This document shows, piece after piece, positions 35,358 through 44,170 of a stretch of DNA of 64,000 nucleotides (position 1 is the first letter of the stretch; every line of letters starts with the position of its first letter). The stretch spans positions 1 through 64,000 of the forward strand of contig NZ_JADNRC010000008.1 in assembly GCF_015594725.1 (NCBI RefSeq), in the 5' to 3' direction. The notes beneath the pieces are model-generated. The model ran no database searches. It was not told the DNA's origin and saw nothing but the letters and a program-made list of their open reading frames with translations. The translations under genes were made by a program, and so were the position numbers. Source of the DNA: Flavobacterium sp. ALJ2 (lineage in GTDB: Bacteria > Bacteroidota > Bacteroidia > Flavobacteriales > Flavobacteriaceae).

Positions 35358-36290
35358 TTAGAATAAGTAATTTACTCCTAAACCAAAAACTTCTCTGGTT
35401 TGAAACCCTTTAAAGGCATTGTCATCATAAATTGCCTGAAATGATAAGTTAGTTGATAGGAATTTGTTTATTTTCATTACTATGTTTAAGGAGTAATCAA
35501 TATCAACATTTTGTGGGTCTTCGAGATAATTTGAATATAGGTTTAAAGTATTCTCGGCAGAAACGTTGGTCATTATATTAAGTTTGTAATATGCCGAAGC
35601 GTAGAAACCCAATTCATAACGCATAGTTTTATCTGCTTTAACACCAAAATAAGACTCATTTATGTATCCAACTCCAGAGGTGTACATCTTGTCTACAAAA
35701 GTCATTTTGGAGGTTACAGGGGCGAAATTTAGTTTTAGATTGTCATCCTTCTTCCAAAAAATACCTGGACCAAACGTAAGATAACCTGGAGACATGAAAT
35801 TTGTATTTTCAGTTCGTATTTCAGCACCATTTACATCTTGACTATACACATATCCTTTGGTAAATTGTGTTCTGAAATTTACAAAAAAGGAGTAGTACCA
35901 ATCACCAAATGCTCTTTTTCCATAAATAGAATTAATTTCTAATCTGTCATCAGTCTTTTTCTCAAAATCAGAATTTTCGGTTTGCAAGATACCATATGAA
36001 GCAAGAATTTTATTATCCCAACTAATGTCATCTTTTTTGTAATTGATGTTGTAATTAATCCCTAAATTTCCCGAGATATTATTTTCACCACCAGCAATCC
36101 AGTTGTTGAAATTTGATTGGTTAAAAAGAAATGAGACATTTCCTGTACTTTTCCATCCATTTCCTGTAGTGTCAGATATGAATTTAACTGCCTTTTCAGT
36201 GTTTTTTATTAATTCTTTTTCAGTGTTCTGTGCCTGTACAAGCGAAAAGCTTGTTAGGAAGATAAAAAGGAGTTGAAGGATATTTTTCAT
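35358..36290 (-). CDS. DUF3078 outer-membrane beta-barrel protein
   Basis: 310 residues from the ATG at 36290, which gives a normal signal peptide (MKNILQLLFIFLTSFSLVQAQ). A start ten codons upstream is less likely. The mature part has the DUF3078 opening (WKSTGNVSFLFNQSNFNNWIAGGENNISGNLG) and alternating polar/aromatic strands, ending in a terminal aromatic residue (VNYLF) as in outer-membrane barrels. Function unknown. It is regularly the last gene behind the suf cluster in Flavobacteriia, as here. Confidence 0.9.
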   Translation of the reverse strand: MKNILQLLFIFLTSFSLVQAQNTEKELIKNTEKAVKFISDTTGNGWKSTGNVSFLFNQSNFNNWIAGGENNISGNLGINYNINYKKDDISWDNKILASYGILQTENSDFEKKTDDRLEINSIYGKRAFGDWYYSFFVNFRTQFTKGYVYSQDVNGAEIRTENTNFMSPGYLTFGPGIFWKKDDNLKLNFAPVTSKMTFVDKMYTSGVGYINESYFGVKADKTMRYELGFYASAYYKLNIMTNVSAENTLNLYSNYLEDPQNVDIDYSLNIVMKINKFLSTNLSFQAIYDDNAFKGFQTREVFGLGVNYLF

Positions 36291-36371
36291 AGGTTCCTTG
36301 TTTAGTGTTGATTTAAACAAATATACTAAAAACTATGAAGGTGTTAAAAAATACTTAATTTTAATTGTAAA

Positions 36372-36881
36372 TTATTTCTTGTTCTCTTTGTATAAAGGTA
36401 CAGCAGAGCACGCTTCTCCGTACATAATACTTCTGGCAAAAGGCTGTAAATAATGAGCTGCTAGTATATATGCGCGAGTAGGGACTGGTTTTTTAGAGCA
36501 TCCTTTTAGAATTACAGGTTTACTTTTGTATGCGGTATAATCTAGGTTACGCAAAATCTCTTCATAAAGGCTGGAGTCTAAATCTTCGAGTGTGCCATCA
36601 ACAATTTTTTTAGCGAATGGTGCTAATTGAACTGCAACAAGTATTGAAGCCCATGCAGGAATTATTGCATCTGTACTGCAGTTAATAGCAACATAAGCAT
36701 TTTGATATTGTGACCAATTGTGGTTCTTAAGATGTTCGCGAAAGTCTTTTTCTTTCAAAAGAAAACCCTCGAGTAGCCATTGAGAAATATCAATTTGCGC
36801 ACGAAGTCCTTCTGGATAATAATCCTCAAGGTCAAAAACTTCTAAGGCACTATTGGCAACTTTATTGATTATTTCTTCCAT
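36372..36881 (-). CDS. DUF2480 family protein
   Basis: 169 residues, soluble, no signal. The characteristic segments are LEVFDLEDYYPEGLRAQIDISQWLLEGFLLKEKDFR, VAINCSTDAIIPAWASILVA and LKGCSKKPVPTRAYI, with two conserved cysteines. DUF2480 is restricted largely to Bacteroidota and is habitually encoded next to suf genes, which suggests a link to Fe-S metabolism. No activity is known. Confidence 0.9.
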   Translation of the reverse strand: MEEIINKVANSALEVFDLEDYYPEGLRAQIDISQWLLEGFLLKEKDFREHLKNHNWSQYQNAYVAINCSTDAIIPAWASILVAVQLAPFAKKIVDGTLEDLDSSLYEEILRNLDYTAYKSKPVILKGCSKKPVPTRAYILAAHYLQPFARSIMYGEACSAVPLYKENKK

Positions 36882-36899
36882 TTTTTTAGTTTATAGTTG

Positions 36900-36938
36900 C
36901 AGTTTACAGACGCAGTTAAATACTGTGACTGTAAACTG
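36900..36938. repeat. Inverted repeat between the DUF2480 and SufT-like genes
   Basis: CAGTTTACAG (36900-36909) is mirrored by CTGTAAACTG (36929-36938) around a 19-nt loop. There is no T run, so it is not an obvious terminator. It resembles the dispersed short intergenic repeats of this genus. Confidence 0.6.
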
Positions 36939-36947
36939 TATCCTTTT

Positions 36948-37271
36948 TTAAAGCATTCCTAATTCTAATTTAGCTTCTTCGCTCATTAATTCTTTACTCC
37001 ATGGTGGATCAAAAGTTATTTCTACTTCTGCGTCTTTTACGTTTTCGATAGATTTTACTTTTTCTTCAACTTCTCTAGGCAGGCTTTCGGCTACTGGACA
37101 GTTTGGAGATGTCAATGTCATTAATATTTTTACTTCGTAATCTGTATTAACCATTACGTCATAAATTAATCCTAATTCGTATATATCTACAGGAATCTCA
37201 GGGTCGTAAATTGTTTTTAAGATTTTTACGATTGATTCTCCTAATTCGTTAGTGTCTATTTCGTTTTCCAT
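36948..37271 (-). CDS. SufT-like DUF59 Fe-S assembly protein
   Basis: 107 residues forming one DUF59/MIP18 domain. DPEIPVDIYELGLIYDV at the start and TLTSPNCPVAESLPREVEEKV carry the reactive cysteine, and FDPPWSKELMSEEAKLELGML ends it. Members (SufT, PaaD N-terminus, CIA2) help mature Fe-S proteins. Its position downstream of sufE and sufS fits that role. Confidence 0.93.
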   Translation of the reverse strand: MENEIDTNELGESIVKILKTIYDPEIPVDIYELGLIYDVMVNTDYEVKILMTLTSPNCPVAESLPREVEEKVKSIENVKDAEVEITFDPPWSKELMSEEAKLELGML

Positions 37272-37403
37272 TTTTTTGTTTTTGTTTTTTGACGATATAA
37301 TTTGGTCTAGGACATTGGATTAAATCGTATGTTTTAACCATTTAAGTTATTTAATAAAATATAAGTACAACCTGAGAAGCCTTATATAACTTAAGAACCT
37401 TGC

Positions 37404-37829
37404 TTAGTTTTTGTTTTTAGAGTCGAATGCCAAGGCATACATTTTGATGTTTTTAATCATCGAAACCAAACCGTTTGCGCGTGTTGCTGATAAATGTTCC
37501 TTTAATCCGATTTCATCAATAAAATCAACATCAGCTTTTAAGATATCCTCTGCTTTCTGGTTAGAGAAAGCTCTAATTAAGATTGCAATGATGCCTTTGG
37601 TTAAAATAGCATCACTATCAGCAGTAAAAACAATTTTATCATCGTTCTGTTCGCCTTGTAGCCAAACTTTTGATTGACAGCCTTTAATTAGATTTTCGTC
37701 TGTTTTGTATTCTTCTTTTATTAACGGAAGATTTTTGCCTAGTTCGATAATGTACTCGTAGCGTTGCATCCAATCATCGAACATCGAGAATTCTTCGACT
37801 ATTTCGTTTTGTATTTCTTTTATCGTCAT
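37404..37829 (-). CDS. sufE: Cysteine desulfurase partner SufE
   Basis: 141 residues. The persulfide-accepting cysteine lies in ENLIKGCQSKVWL, and the core FDDWMQRYEYIIELGKNLPLI and LKADVDFIDEIGLKEHLSATRANGLVSMI are typical. SufE takes sulfur from SufS and passes it to the SufBCD scaffold. It starts only 3 nt after the preceding small lipoprotein gene, in the same operon as sufS. Confidence 0.95.
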   Translation of the reverse strand: MTIKEIQNEIVEEFSMFDDWMQRYEYIIELGKNLPLIKEEYKTDENLIKGCQSKVWLQGEQNDDKIVFTADSDAILTKGIIAILIRAFSNQKAEDILKADVDFIDEIGLKEHLSATRANGLVSMIKNIKMYALAFDSKNKN

Positions 37830-37832
37830 GTT

Positions 37833-38258
37833 TTATTCTTGAGTAAAAGCAACCAATAAAGTTACTAATTTTTCTATTTCTGTTGGTGGAAAACCATTGT
37901 CAAAACCCTTAGTTTCGTATGTTTTTCCGTTTTGTGTTATTTTTAAATTAGCAATAGCAGCTCCATCATGAAAACGTTTTTCGGTGGGTGCTTTTAGCTT
38001 CGGAATGGTTTCTAAATTTATTTTTTTAAACTCTGAAACAATTCTTGCCCATTGTGCTCCATCTATTTTGTTTGTAACAGATTCTTCTCCTCTGCTTTTT
38101 GTGACAGAAACCATTTGGTCTTTTACCACAATCTTCTGATAATAGCCTCGCGACATAGCCGAATATTCTATCTGTATTGCATTCATGTCTGTATTCTTTT
38201 GGCTAACGCAGCTGTTTCCTATAAAAATTGTCAGAAGTAAAAAAGATAGTATTTTCAT
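37833..38258 (-). CDS. Small lipoprotein between sufS and sufE
   Basis: 141 residues. Lipoprotein signal MKILSFLLLTIFIGNSC followed by VSQKNTDMN. The remainder is a small beta-rich domain (IQIEYSAMSRGYYQKIVVKDQMVSVTKSRG, ANLKITQNGKTYETKGF). I recognise no named family. It is tightly packed in the operon, 12 nt after sufS and 3 nt before sufE, so it is cotranscribed with them, but an envelope lipoprotein has no obvious part in Fe-S assembly. Confidence 0.8.
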   Translation of the reverse strand: MKILSFLLLTIFIGNSCVSQKNTDMNAIQIEYSAMSRGYYQKIVVKDQMVSVTKSRGEESVTNKIDGAQWARIVSEFKKINLETIPKLKAPTEKRFHDGAAIANLKITQNGKTYETKGFDNGFPPTEIEKLVTLLVAFTQE

Positions 38259-38270
38259 ATTGTCGTGTTG

Positions 38271-39485
38271 TTAAGATAACATTGTTTTGGCTTTTTTAAC
38301 TGCTTCAACCATTAAATCAATTTCTTCTTTTGTATTATAAAAAGAGAAAGAAGCTCTAATAGTTCCCGGAATTTCAAAGTAATTCATAATCGGTTGCGCA
38401 CAGTGATGTCCTGTTCGTACAGCAATTCCTAATTTATCAATTATTGAACCAATATCATACGGGTGAATCCCGTCGATGTTAAATGAGATAACCGAAGCTT
38501 TTTCTTTACCAGTACCATAAATTTTTAAACCTTCAATTTCAAGTAACTGTTTTGTAGCATGTGCTAGTAATTCGTTTTCCTGTTGTTGAATATTGTCAAA
38601 ACCTATACTGTTCATATAGTCTACCGCAGTTCCTAAAACAATTCCACCTGCAATATTTGGTGTTCCAGCTTCAAACTTATGAGGTAAATCAGCATAAGTA
38701 GTTTTTTCGAAAGTAACTTCTTTAATCATTTCGCCACCACCTTGATAAGGAGGTAATTTATTCAACCAACTTTCTTTTCCGTATAAAATTCCAGTTCCTG
38801 TTGGTCCGCACATTTTATGACCTGAAAAAGCATAAAAGTCACAATCTAAATCCTGAACATCAGGTTTTAAATGTGGAACTGCTTGTGCACCGTCAATTAG
38901 AACAGCTGCGCCCACTGCATGTGCTTTTACAATCATATGTTTTATCGGATTGATTGTTCCCAATGCATTCGAAATATGATTTACAGTTACAATCTTGGTT
39001 TTATCTGATAATAAAGATTCGTATGCAATAATGTCAAGTTCCCCATCCTGATTCATCGGAATCACTTTAAGTATGGCACCAGTTTTTTCGCATAACATTT
39101 GCCAAGGCACAATATTACTGTGATGTTCTAATGCAGAAACTAGGACTTCATCCCCGGGTTTTAATATAGCAGCAAAACCATTTGCAACTAAATTAATTCC
39201 GTGAGTTGTTCCCGAAGTAAAAAGCACTTCGTGTAAAAGTTTGGCATTAATATGATGTTGGATTTTTACTCTTGAAATTTCGTAAGCATCGGTTGCTAAT
39301 TGACTCAAAGTATGTACTCCACGATGTATGTTTGCATTAATTTCTTGGTAATATTTTGAAATTGCATCAATCACAATTTGTGGTTTTTGTGATGTTGCAC
39401 CGTTATCGAAGTATACCAAAGGTTTTCCGTTTACCTTTTGTGAAAGTATCGGAAACTCAGCTCTTATTTTATGAATATCTAGCAT
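38271..39485 (-). CDS. sufS: Group II cysteine desulfurase SufS
   Basis: 404 residues, the normal length. The PLP lysine is K224 in FSGHKMCGPTGTG, and the catalytic cysteine is C362 in RTGHHCAQP, the short-loop context of SufS-type enzymes. It mobilises sulfur from cysteine for SufE and the SufBCD scaffold. It heads a minus-strand operon continuing to DUF3078. It is separated from sufD by two plus-strand genes, so it needs its own promoter. Confidence 0.96.
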   Translation of the reverse strand: MLDIHKIRAEFPILSQKVNGKPLVYFDNGATSQKPQIVIDAISKYYQEINANIHRGVHTLSQLATDAYEISRVKIQHHINAKLLHEVLFTSGTTHGINLVANGFAAILKPGDEVLVSALEHHSNIVPWQMLCEKTGAILKVIPMNQDGELDIIAYESLLSDKTKIVTVNHISNALGTINPIKHMIVKAHAVGAAVLIDGAQAVPHLKPDVQDLDCDFYAFSGHKMCGPTGTGILYGKESWLNKLPPYQGGGEMIKEVTFEKTTYADLPHKFEAGTPNIAGGIVLGTAVDYMNSIGFDNIQQQENELLAHATKQLLEIEGLKIYGTGKEKASVISFNIDGIHPYDIGSIIDKLGIAVRTGHHCAQPIMNYFEIPGTIRASFSFYNTKEEIDLMVEAVKKAKTMLS

Positions 39486-39707
39486 ATCTTATTTAGAAAA
39501 ATTCTAATTACAAAAGTACTAAAACTAAATTGTTTTATCCAGTAATTGCTAAATTTCCTTTTATGGTTTTAGATAATCTTATTAAAAACAATATTGTTTT
39601 TACAGATTTGGTATTTTTTGAAGGTTTGTATTTGATTTTGAATGGATTCGAAGTTAATTTGTGATGAAATTATAGTTATATTGCAGTGTAAATTAACTAG
39701 TATTATT

Positions 39708-41057
39708 ATGAAAAAAATCTTAAAACTACTTGTTCTTCTTCTTCTTCTTGTCATAATTGTTTATTTCAGATTTACTACTTACCCGAAACTCGATTTGATT
39801 TCTGGCTTTACATCAAAAAGTATTGCATCGTGTCATTTTATCGATAATCGTTCGCTGGAATCCGTAGAAAAAGGAGATAATGATATTCCTTTGCTTGACT
39901 TAGCAACAAGTAAAATTAATGAAGAAGGGAAATTTGCAACATCTAATGTATATGGATTAAAAGAACGAAAAGCAATTTATCGTGAAGGGATTGGTGCTAC
40001 ATTAATTAATGATAATTTTGATGTATCTAAACCGTATGAAGTTCCTAAAAGAGTAAAGCAGGTGAATAATTTGCCATTTCCTTATGGGAATAATGAGCCT
40101 AAAGATACTGTGTTTTCTAATATTGATTATGCTAAATTAAATAAAGCTATTGCAAATGCATTTGATGTTTCAGGACAAACGATAAAAAGAACACGTTCCG
40201 TTTTGGTATTGTATAAAGATAAATTAATTGCTGAAAGGTATGAGATAGGTTTTACCAAAAACAGTAAATTGCTTGGTTGGTCAATGACTAAAAGTATTAC
40301 AGGAACGATGTTTGGAGTGCTTCAAAGACAAAAGAAGTTTGATATTTATAAACCTGCTCCAATTGCTGAATGGCAAAATGATGAACGCAAAATTATTACA
40401 ACTAATGATTTACTTCATATGAATTCGGGTTTAGAATGGGTGGAAAATTACAATACAATCTGTGATGCAACTATCATGCTTTTTGAGTCAGAAGATATGG
40501 CAAGAGTACAACTAGAAAAGCCAGCTTTGTTTAAACCTAATACGCATTGGAATTACTCTTCGGGAACGAGTAATTTGTTATCGGCTATTTTGAGGCAACA
40601 ATTTAAGACACATCAGGAATATCTAGATTTTTGGTATTCAGCCTTAATAGATAAAATCGGGATGAGCTCTGCTGTTATCGAAACTGATATGGTAGGGAAT
40701 TATGTAGGTTCATCTTATGCTTGGGCAACTACTAGAGACTGGTCTAAATTTGGTTTGCTGTATTTGCATAAAGGAAACTGGAATGGAGAGCAGATTCTGG
40801 ATGAAAGTTGGGTGAAATATGTATCTACTCCAACTAATACTTCAAAAGGGGATTATGGTGCTCAATTTTGGTTAAATGCAGGTGGAAAATATAAAGACGC
40901 ACCTCGAGATATGTTTTATTGTAGTGGCTTCCAAGGTCAGAAAGTATTTATTATTCCATCTTTGGACTTAGTCATAGTAAGAATGGGCTTGACAGATGAT
41001 CTTGAATTTGATTTTAATGTGTTTTTGAAGGAGATAACAGCAAGTGTTAAGAGATAA
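39708..41057 (+). CDS. Serine hydrolase of the beta-lactamase/penicillin-binding protein fold
   Basis: 449 residues from the ATG at 39708, which places a hydrophobic membrane anchor (ILKLLVLLLLLVIIVYF) at the N-terminus. A start 22 codons upstream is less likely. The SxxK catalytic pair is S192 and K195 in WSMTKSITG, and YSSGTSN supplies the second motif. This is the class C beta-lactamase-like family that includes esterases and DD-peptidases; a role in resistance cannot be inferred. It faces opposite to the suf genes around it. Confidence 0.88.
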   Translation: MKKILKLLVLLLLLVIIVYFRFTTYPKLDLISGFTSKSIASCHFIDNRSLESVEKGDNDIPLLDLATSKINEEGKFATSNVYGLKERKAIYREGIGATLINDNFDVSKPYEVPKRVKQVNNLPFPYGNNEPKDTVFSNIDYAKLNKAIANAFDVSGQTIKRTRSVLVLYKDKLIAERYEIGFTKNSKLLGWSMTKSITGTMFGVLQRQKKFDIYKPAPIAEWQNDERKIITTNDLLHMNSGLEWVENYNTICDATIMLFESEDMARVQLEKPALFKPNTHWNYSSGTSNLLSAILRQQFKTHQEYLDFWYSALIDKIGMSSAVIETDMVGNYVGSSYAWATTRDWSKFGLLYLHKGNWNGEQILDESWVKYVSTPTNTSKGDYGAQFWLNAGGKYKDAPRDMFYCSGFQGQKVFIIPSLDLVIVRMGLTDDLEFDFNVFLKEITASVKR

Positions 41058-41063
41058 TTTAAA

Positions 41064-41246
41064 ATGAGAAAATATAGAATTTTATTGCCCTTTTTACTTA
41101 TGATTATTGGTTTTGTTTTAATTGGTTTTGCTTGGTCAATAAATATCGGAGTACCTCTTAATTCAATTTGTTTGATATTGGGGTTAGGTTTGTCTTTCTT
41201 CGGTTTTTTTGTATTTGTAATTGGATTATGGAAAAATCAATTTTAG
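41064..41246 (+). CDS. Small two-helix membrane protein
   Basis: 60 residues: MRKYRILLPFLLMIIGFVLIGFAWSI and LNSICLILGLGLSFFGFFVFVIGLW form two transmembrane helices joined by a short glycine/proline turn. It starts 6 nt after the hydrolase stop and is probably coexpressed with it. Function unknown. Confidence 0.6.
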   Translation: MRKYRILLPFLLMIIGFVLIGFAWSINIGVPLNSICLILGLGLSFFGFFVFVIGLWKNQF

Positions 41247-41354
41247 GGATTGAGATATATCAAATATTTTAGCCCTGATAGAAGTGAAAATCCTTTTCTT
41301 TTTTCTTTAAAAAGGAAAAGATTGTAGCGAATAGCGGGGCGGGATTGGCTCATA

Positions 41355-41389
41355 AAAAAACCGACAAATTCTAAGAGTTTGTCGGTTTT
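41355..41389. terminator. Bidirectional terminator between the membrane-protein gene and sufD
   Basis: AAAACCGACAAA and TTTGTCGGTTTT form a 12-bp stem around a 9-nt loop, A-rich on the left and T-rich on the right. It ends the sufABCD operon and the plus-strand pair. Confidence 0.93.
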
Positions 41390-41408
41390 GTATTTTGGTA
41401 GAATTTAA

Positions 41409-42725
41409 TTATAAATCAAATCCCATTTTCACGCCTAGTTTACTAGCGATAATAGTGGTAATTCGTTTTTTTAATTCTGGTATTTTGATGCTTTCGATAA
41501 CGGCATTAGAGAATGCATACATTAGCAATGCTTTGGCTTCTTTTTGAGGGATTCCACGTGATTGCATGTAGAACATAGCTGTTTCGTCTAATTGTCCGAT
41601 TGTGCAACCGTGAGAGCATTTAACATCATCAGCAAAAATTTCTAATTGTGGTTTTGCATTTATTGTTGCTTTATCACTTAATAAAATATTGTTGTTTTTT
41701 TGAAATGCATTTGTTTTTTGTGCTAGTTTTTCAACCAATACTTTTCCATTAAAAACTCCTGTCGAGCGGTCTGTGAAGATTCCTTTGTAATCTTGGAAAC
41801 TTTCGCAGTTTGGAGTAGAATGTTTAACCAATGTATAATGATCCACATGTTGTTTTTCGCCTATAATTGTTATTCCGTTTAGTGTACTTGTTAGCCTTTC
41901 TCCAAAGTGATAAAAATTCAAATTGTTTCGGGTTAAATTTCCACCAAATGAAAACGTATGAACCGATGCATGACTTTCTTGTTGTTGTGAAACGTAAGTA
42001 TTGTCGATTAAATTAGCTTCACTATTGTCGTTTTGGATTTTGTAATAATCAATAATAGCGCGTTTTTGAGCAAAAATCTCCGTAACAGAGTTCGTTAAAA
42101 CGGGATTTTCGTTCAAGCTCTGATGACGCTCAATAATTTGTACATGAGAATTTTCTCCTACAATTATTAAGTTTCTTGGCTGTACCATAAGTGCTGCTTC
42201 ACTTCCTGTTGAGAAATACATAATCTCAATAGGCTTGTCTGCAACTTTCTTTTGTGGAATATTGATATAGGCCCCTTCAATTGCAAATGCGGTGTTCAGA
42301 GAAGTTAAACTGTCTTCTGTGTTAGCAATTTGATTGAAGTATTTATCAATTATCATTTTATATTTTGGCTTAGTCAATGCCGAAGACATTAAGCAAACGT
42401 CGATTCCATCGTGTGTTGTAGAAGATAAATGCGAACTGAAAACACCATCAATAAATACTACTTTATAGGTGTCTATTTCATGTATAAAATATTTTTTTAC
42501 ATGATTAAATTCGATTGCATTTTCTTGTTTAGGAAATACGGAAAAGTCATTTTTTAAGATGGCATTTAGCGATGTATATTTCCAAGCTTCTTCTTTTTTG
42601 GTTGGAAAACCTTTATTTTCAAAGTTTTTTATCGCTTGTGTTCTAATTTCGTGCAGGTCTGAATTAACATCTACACGTTCCTCAAAAGCCATAAAAGACG
42701 ATACTAATTTTTCTTTTAAATCCAT
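41409..42725 (-). CDS. sufD: Fe-S scaffold subunit SufD
   Basis: 438 residues. The N-terminal helical part (FENKGFPTKKEEAWKYTSL) and the right-handed beta-helix core end in DDVKCSHGCTIGQLDETAMFYMQSRGIPQKEAKALL, the SufB/SufD family signature. It forms the SufBC2D scaffold with the neighbouring genes. Unusually, the four-helix-bundle gene at 42842 separates it from sufC. Confidence 0.96.
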   Translation of the reverse strand: MDLKEKLVSSFMAFEERVDVNSDLHEIRTQAIKNFENKGFPTKKEEAWKYTSLNAILKNDFSVFPKQENAIEFNHVKKYFIHEIDTYKVVFIDGVFSSHLSSTTHDGIDVCLMSSALTKPKYKMIIDKYFNQIANTEDSLTSLNTAFAIEGAYINIPQKKVADKPIEIMYFSTGSEAALMVQPRNLIIVGENSHVQIIERHQSLNENPVLTNSVTEIFAQKRAIIDYYKIQNDNSEANLIDNTYVSQQQESHASVHTFSFGGNLTRNNLNFYHFGERLTSTLNGITIIGEKQHVDHYTLVKHSTPNCESFQDYKGIFTDRSTGVFNGKVLVEKLAQKTNAFQKNNNILLSDKATINAKPQLEIFADDVKCSHGCTIGQLDETAMFYMQSRGIPQKEAKALLMYAFSNAVIESIKIPELKKRITTIIASKLGVKMGFDL

Positions 42726-42733
42726 TTATTTTT

Positions 42734-42768
42734 AGTCTTAAAGTCGAAAGTCGAAAGTCAAAAGACTT
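42734..42768. repeat. AAAGTC-type intergenic repeat left of the four-helix-bundle gene
   Basis: Three overlapping GTCGAAA/AAGTC words between AGTCTT and AAGACTT ends, so the element is also partly an inverted repeat. Related copies lie at 43217-43247 and 45679-45703. Confidence 0.65.
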
Positions 42769-42841
42769 AAGTTTGTCGACTGTTTTGCCAAAAGCTTGAA
42801 AATTTATTGCACAAAGTAATTTTACTTTATGATCATATACT

Positions 42842-43210
42842 TTATGACTTTGGGCTTAAATATTTAATAAAACCACTTAATAGCTTAGATATCTCTGTTA
42901 CTGATTCTAAAAGTGCTTCAAATTCCTCTTTTATGATATATCCTAAATCAAATGCCAAATATAATTGTGAACGGACTTCTCCTGCTGATGCTTTCGCAAC
43001 ATATAAAAAGTAAACAAACTCTTTGTCTGTATTTCTTTCAAAACCTTCTGCTATATTTGATGATATAGATAATGATGCTCGTCTAATCTGTCTTGCAAAG
43101 TCGAAGTCTTTTTTAAAATTTGAATTCTCAGTAATTAAATATATTCTCTTGTTGAAAATTCTTGCTTTTTGCCAAGAATTAATCTCTTCGAAAGAATTAA
43201 ACTTACTCAT
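42842..43210 (-). CDS. Four-helix-bundle protein (S23/IVS-like), embedded between sufC and sufD
   Basis: 122 residues of the four-helix-bundle family first found in 23S rRNA intervening sequences. Diagnostic segments are SWQKARIFNKRIYLITE, FARQIRRASLSISSNIAEGFER and EFVYFLYVAKASAGEVRSQLYLAFDLGYI. It has no known enzymatic activity; structures show a pentameric bundle. Placed in the suf operon and flanked on both sides by AAAGTC-type repeats, it looks like an insertion and not a suf component. It is intact and in the operon's direction. Confidence 0.9.
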   Translation of the reverse strand: MSKFNSFEEINSWQKARIFNKRIYLITENSNFKKDFDFARQIRRASLSISSNIAEGFERNTDKEFVYFLYVAKASAGEVRSQLYLAFDLGYIIKEEFEALLESVTEISKLLSGFIKYLSPKS

Positions 43211-43216
43211 GATTCC

Positions 43217-43247
43217 TTTTGACTTTAAGACTTTTGACTTTATAGAC
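43217..43247. repeat. AAAGTC-type intergenic repeat right of the four-helix-bundle gene
   Basis: Contains TTTTGACTTTAAGAC and TTTTGACTTTATAGAC in tandem, the reverse orientation of the copy at 42734-42768. The two thus form inverted flanks around the gene. Confidence 0.65.
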
Positions 43248-43251
43248 TATG

Positions 43252-43998
43252 TTAGTTTTCTGCTTTAATCCAGTCGTATCCTTTTTCTTCTAATTCGTAA
43301 GCCAATTCTTTTCCACCAGACTTTACAATTTTTCCGTTATATAGTACGTGAACAAAATCAGGAACGATATGATCTAGTAAACGTTGGTAGTGAGTGATAA
43401 CAATAATTGCATTTTTATCACTTTTTAGTTTGTTAACACCATTAGCAACAATTCTTAATGCATCAATATCCAAACCTGAGTCTGTTTCGTCAAGGATTGC
43501 TAATTTTGGCTCTAACATTGCCATTTGAAAAATTTCGTTACGTTTTTTCTCTCCACCAGAGAATCCTTCGTTAAGAGAACGGGACAAAAATTTACGATCT
43601 ATTTCTAATAGTTCTGATTTTTCACGAATTACTTTCAGCATTTCGTTAGCGGGCATTTCTTCTTGACCGTTTGCTTTACGTGTTTCGTTAATTGCAGTTC
43701 TGATAAAGTTAGTTACACTAACTCCAGGAATTTCTACAGGATATTGAAATGAAAGAAAAATACCTTTGTGTGCTCTTTCTTCTGGGGCTAAATCAGCTAA
43801 ATCTTCTCCGTTAAGGAAAACTTCACCTTGAGTTACTTCGTAGTTTTCGTTTCCAGCAATTACTGCTGAAAGTGTGCTTTTTCCAGAACCATTTGGTCCC
43901 ATGATAGCATGTACTTCGCCAGCTTTAACTTCTATGTTTATTCCTTTAAGAATTTCTTTGTCGCCAATTGAGGCGTGAAGGTTTTTTATACTTAACAT
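43252..43998 (-). CDS. sufC: Fe-S assembly ATPase SufC
   Basis: 248 residues, an ABC-type ATPase. Walker A GPNGSGKST, ABC signature FSGGEKKRNEI and Walker B LAILDETDSGLD are complete, and the SufC-specific FLSFQYPVEIPGVSV precedes the signature. It powers the SufBCD scaffold. Same operon as sufB, 172 nt downstream of it. Confidence 0.97.
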   Translation of the reverse strand: MLSIKNLHASIGDKEILKGINIEVKAGEVHAIMGPNGSGKSTLSAVIAGNENYEVTQGEVFLNGEDLADLAPEERAHKGIFLSFQYPVEIPGVSVTNFIRTAINETRKANGQEEMPANEMLKVIREKSELLEIDRKFLSRSLNEGFSGGEKKRNEIFQMAMLEPKLAILDETDSGLDIDALRIVANGVNKLKSDKNAIIVITHYQRLLDHIVPDFVHVLYNGKIVKSGGKELAYELEEKGYDWIKAEN

Positions 43999-44170
43999 GT
44001 TATTTTTGTTTAAAGTTTAAAGTTTGAAGCTCTTGGTTTTATTAAGAAACAGCTACTTTAAATTTTTTTTTGTTTAAACTATTTATTTTCAATTTGGGTT
44101 TTTGTAAAAAGTTTCGATTTTGAGGTTTAAAGTATGTTTTGTAAATTTTAAACCTGAAACTTTAATTTTT

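Noticed and set aside
39708..41057. Calling the serine hydrolase an antibiotic-resistance beta-lactamase
   Set aside because: The SxxK fold is shared by esterases and DD-peptidases, it is membrane-anchored with a long N-terminal extension, and no resistance context is nearby.
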